Below are positions 63,705 through 64,000 of a stretch of DNA of 64,000 nucleotides, one piece after another; the stretch's first letter is position 1; each line of letters opens with the position of its first letter. The stretch comes from Streptomyces sp. NRRL S-337 (GTDB taxonomy: Bacteria > Actinomycetota > Actinomycetes > Streptomycetales > Streptomycetaceae). A program made the translations under genes and the position numbers. The stretch spans positions 119,815 to 183,814 of the forward strand of contig NZ_JOIX01000015.1 in assembly GCF_000720175.1 (NCBI RefSeq). The letters are read 5' to 3'. The notes under the pieces are model-generated. The model worked only from the letters and a program-made list of their open reading frames with translations, ran no database searches and was not told the DNA's origin.

Positions 63705-64000
63705 CCCTTAGTACTGCAACCGCATGTGGTGTGACCGTGTGGGCTGGGGCTCGTTGGTGTGACTGTGTGAGAAGTCGCTGACGGTTGAGCAGATCGAGTC
63801 GTGGTCCGGCTTTGGACTATCTGCGGGGCCTGCTGGCTCCCCTGGAGAGGAAGAACGGCTGGACGCTGGCCGAGGAGGTCGGCCAGCTCCGCCCGGACGG
63901 TGTCCAGCGGCTGCTGAACCACTCGGACTGGGACGAGAACGCCGTCCGGGACGACGTCCGCGACTTCGTCGTGGAAATTATCGGGGCCAAGGACGGGGTC
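63705..64000 (+). mobile_element. Left end of an IS701-type insertion sequence, cut by the window edge
   Basis: The boundary near 63705 is set by CCCTTAGTACTGCAACCGCA, which looks like an insertion-sequence end; there is no coding frame before the transposase remnant at 63785. The right end lies beyond the window, so target duplication and inverted repeats cannot be checked. Confidence 0.5.
63785..64000 (+). pseudogene. IS701-family DDE transposase, damaged N-terminus, runs off right edge
   Basis: The frame from 63785 reads PALDYLRGLLAPLERKNGW, TLAEEVGQLRPDGVQRLL, NHSDWDENAVRDDVRDFVVE, the conserved N-terminal part of IS701-type transposases just before the first catalytic Asp. It has no proper start: an in-frame TGA lies at 63778-63780. 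A second frame at 63772-63813 reads KSLTVEQIESWSGF, which looks like the true N-terminus, so about 60 bases appear to be deleted with a frame change. This copy is probably inactive unless trans-complemented. Confidence 0.75.

Noticed and set aside
1..64000. CRISPR arrays, rRNA genes, tRNA genes, phage attachment sites
   Set aside because: No regularly spaced repeats with unique spacers, no rRNA signature sequences, and no cloverleaf with TTCGANTC-type T-loop was found on reading; the tandem arrays present have no spacers.

Overview
The window is high-GC actinobacterial chromosome, almost certainly from a Streptomyces. Third codon positions are dominated by G and C, GTG starts are common, and the gene order is the conserved core order of that genus: ppa-dacB-DUF2342-tilS-hpt-ftsH-folE-folP-folB-folK, then panC-nadB-nadC-coaX, lsr2-clpC and the sigE-cseABC operon. 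I see no rRNA, tRNA or CRISPR array.

Layout. 1-3873 (minus strand): the edge of what may be a small natural-product or lipid-modification cluster, with a methyltransferase start running off the left end, a FAD oxidoreductase and a fused ABC exporter. 4304-19676: housekeeping genes for pyrophosphate hydrolysis, peptidoglycan trimming, tRNA-Ile lysidine, purine salvage, FtsH and folate. A divergent pair, membrane esterase and MprF-like lipid aminoacyltransferase, interrupts the folate genes. 20097-24140: an osmoprotectant-type ABC importer with no ATPase gene beside it, and a coiled-coil membrane protein. 24391-31648: an orphan nuoD beside a MidA/NDUFAF7-type methyltransferase, a NarL-type two-component system, an ArsR-type regulator with a clear palindromic operator, and a threonine-aldolase-like gene whose 3' end has been rebuilt by 21-bp repeats. 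31996-37883: pantothenate, NAD and CoA precursor genes, tightly coupled (ATGA overlaps and short gaps). 38003-44312: small regulators, N-acetylglutamate synthase, Lsr2 and ClpC. 44617-50509: two tandem NACHT NTPases of the bacterial NLR-like type, the upstream one with a C-terminal leucine-rich region and a one-base frameshift. 51236-54292: a secreted M23 peptidase and a TetR/MFS efflux pair. 54529-58188: the sigE-cseA-cseB-cseC cell-envelope stress operon. 58668-63612: mutY, a flavin-barrel protein with a low-complexity insertion, a membrane-anchored protein and an epimerase-like protein. 63705-64000: a damaged IS701-type transposase at the right edge.

The most interesting parts are (i) the tandem NACHT/LRR pair, a candidate anti-phage or danger-sensing locus beside clpC; (ii) an intergenic repeat family, with a ~90-bp block shared by 6701-6790 and 54359-54449, one copy being a giant imperfect inverted repeat; (iii) the nuoD/MidA pairing, which mirrors the enzyme-substrate pair NDUFAF7/NDUFS2 of mitochondrial complex I; (iv) a structured three-way-junction leader before the M23 peptidase; and (v) an unusual density of minisatellite tracts in intergenic DNA and in some coding sequences. 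All functional assignments come from reading motifs and family resemblance; no database search was possible.
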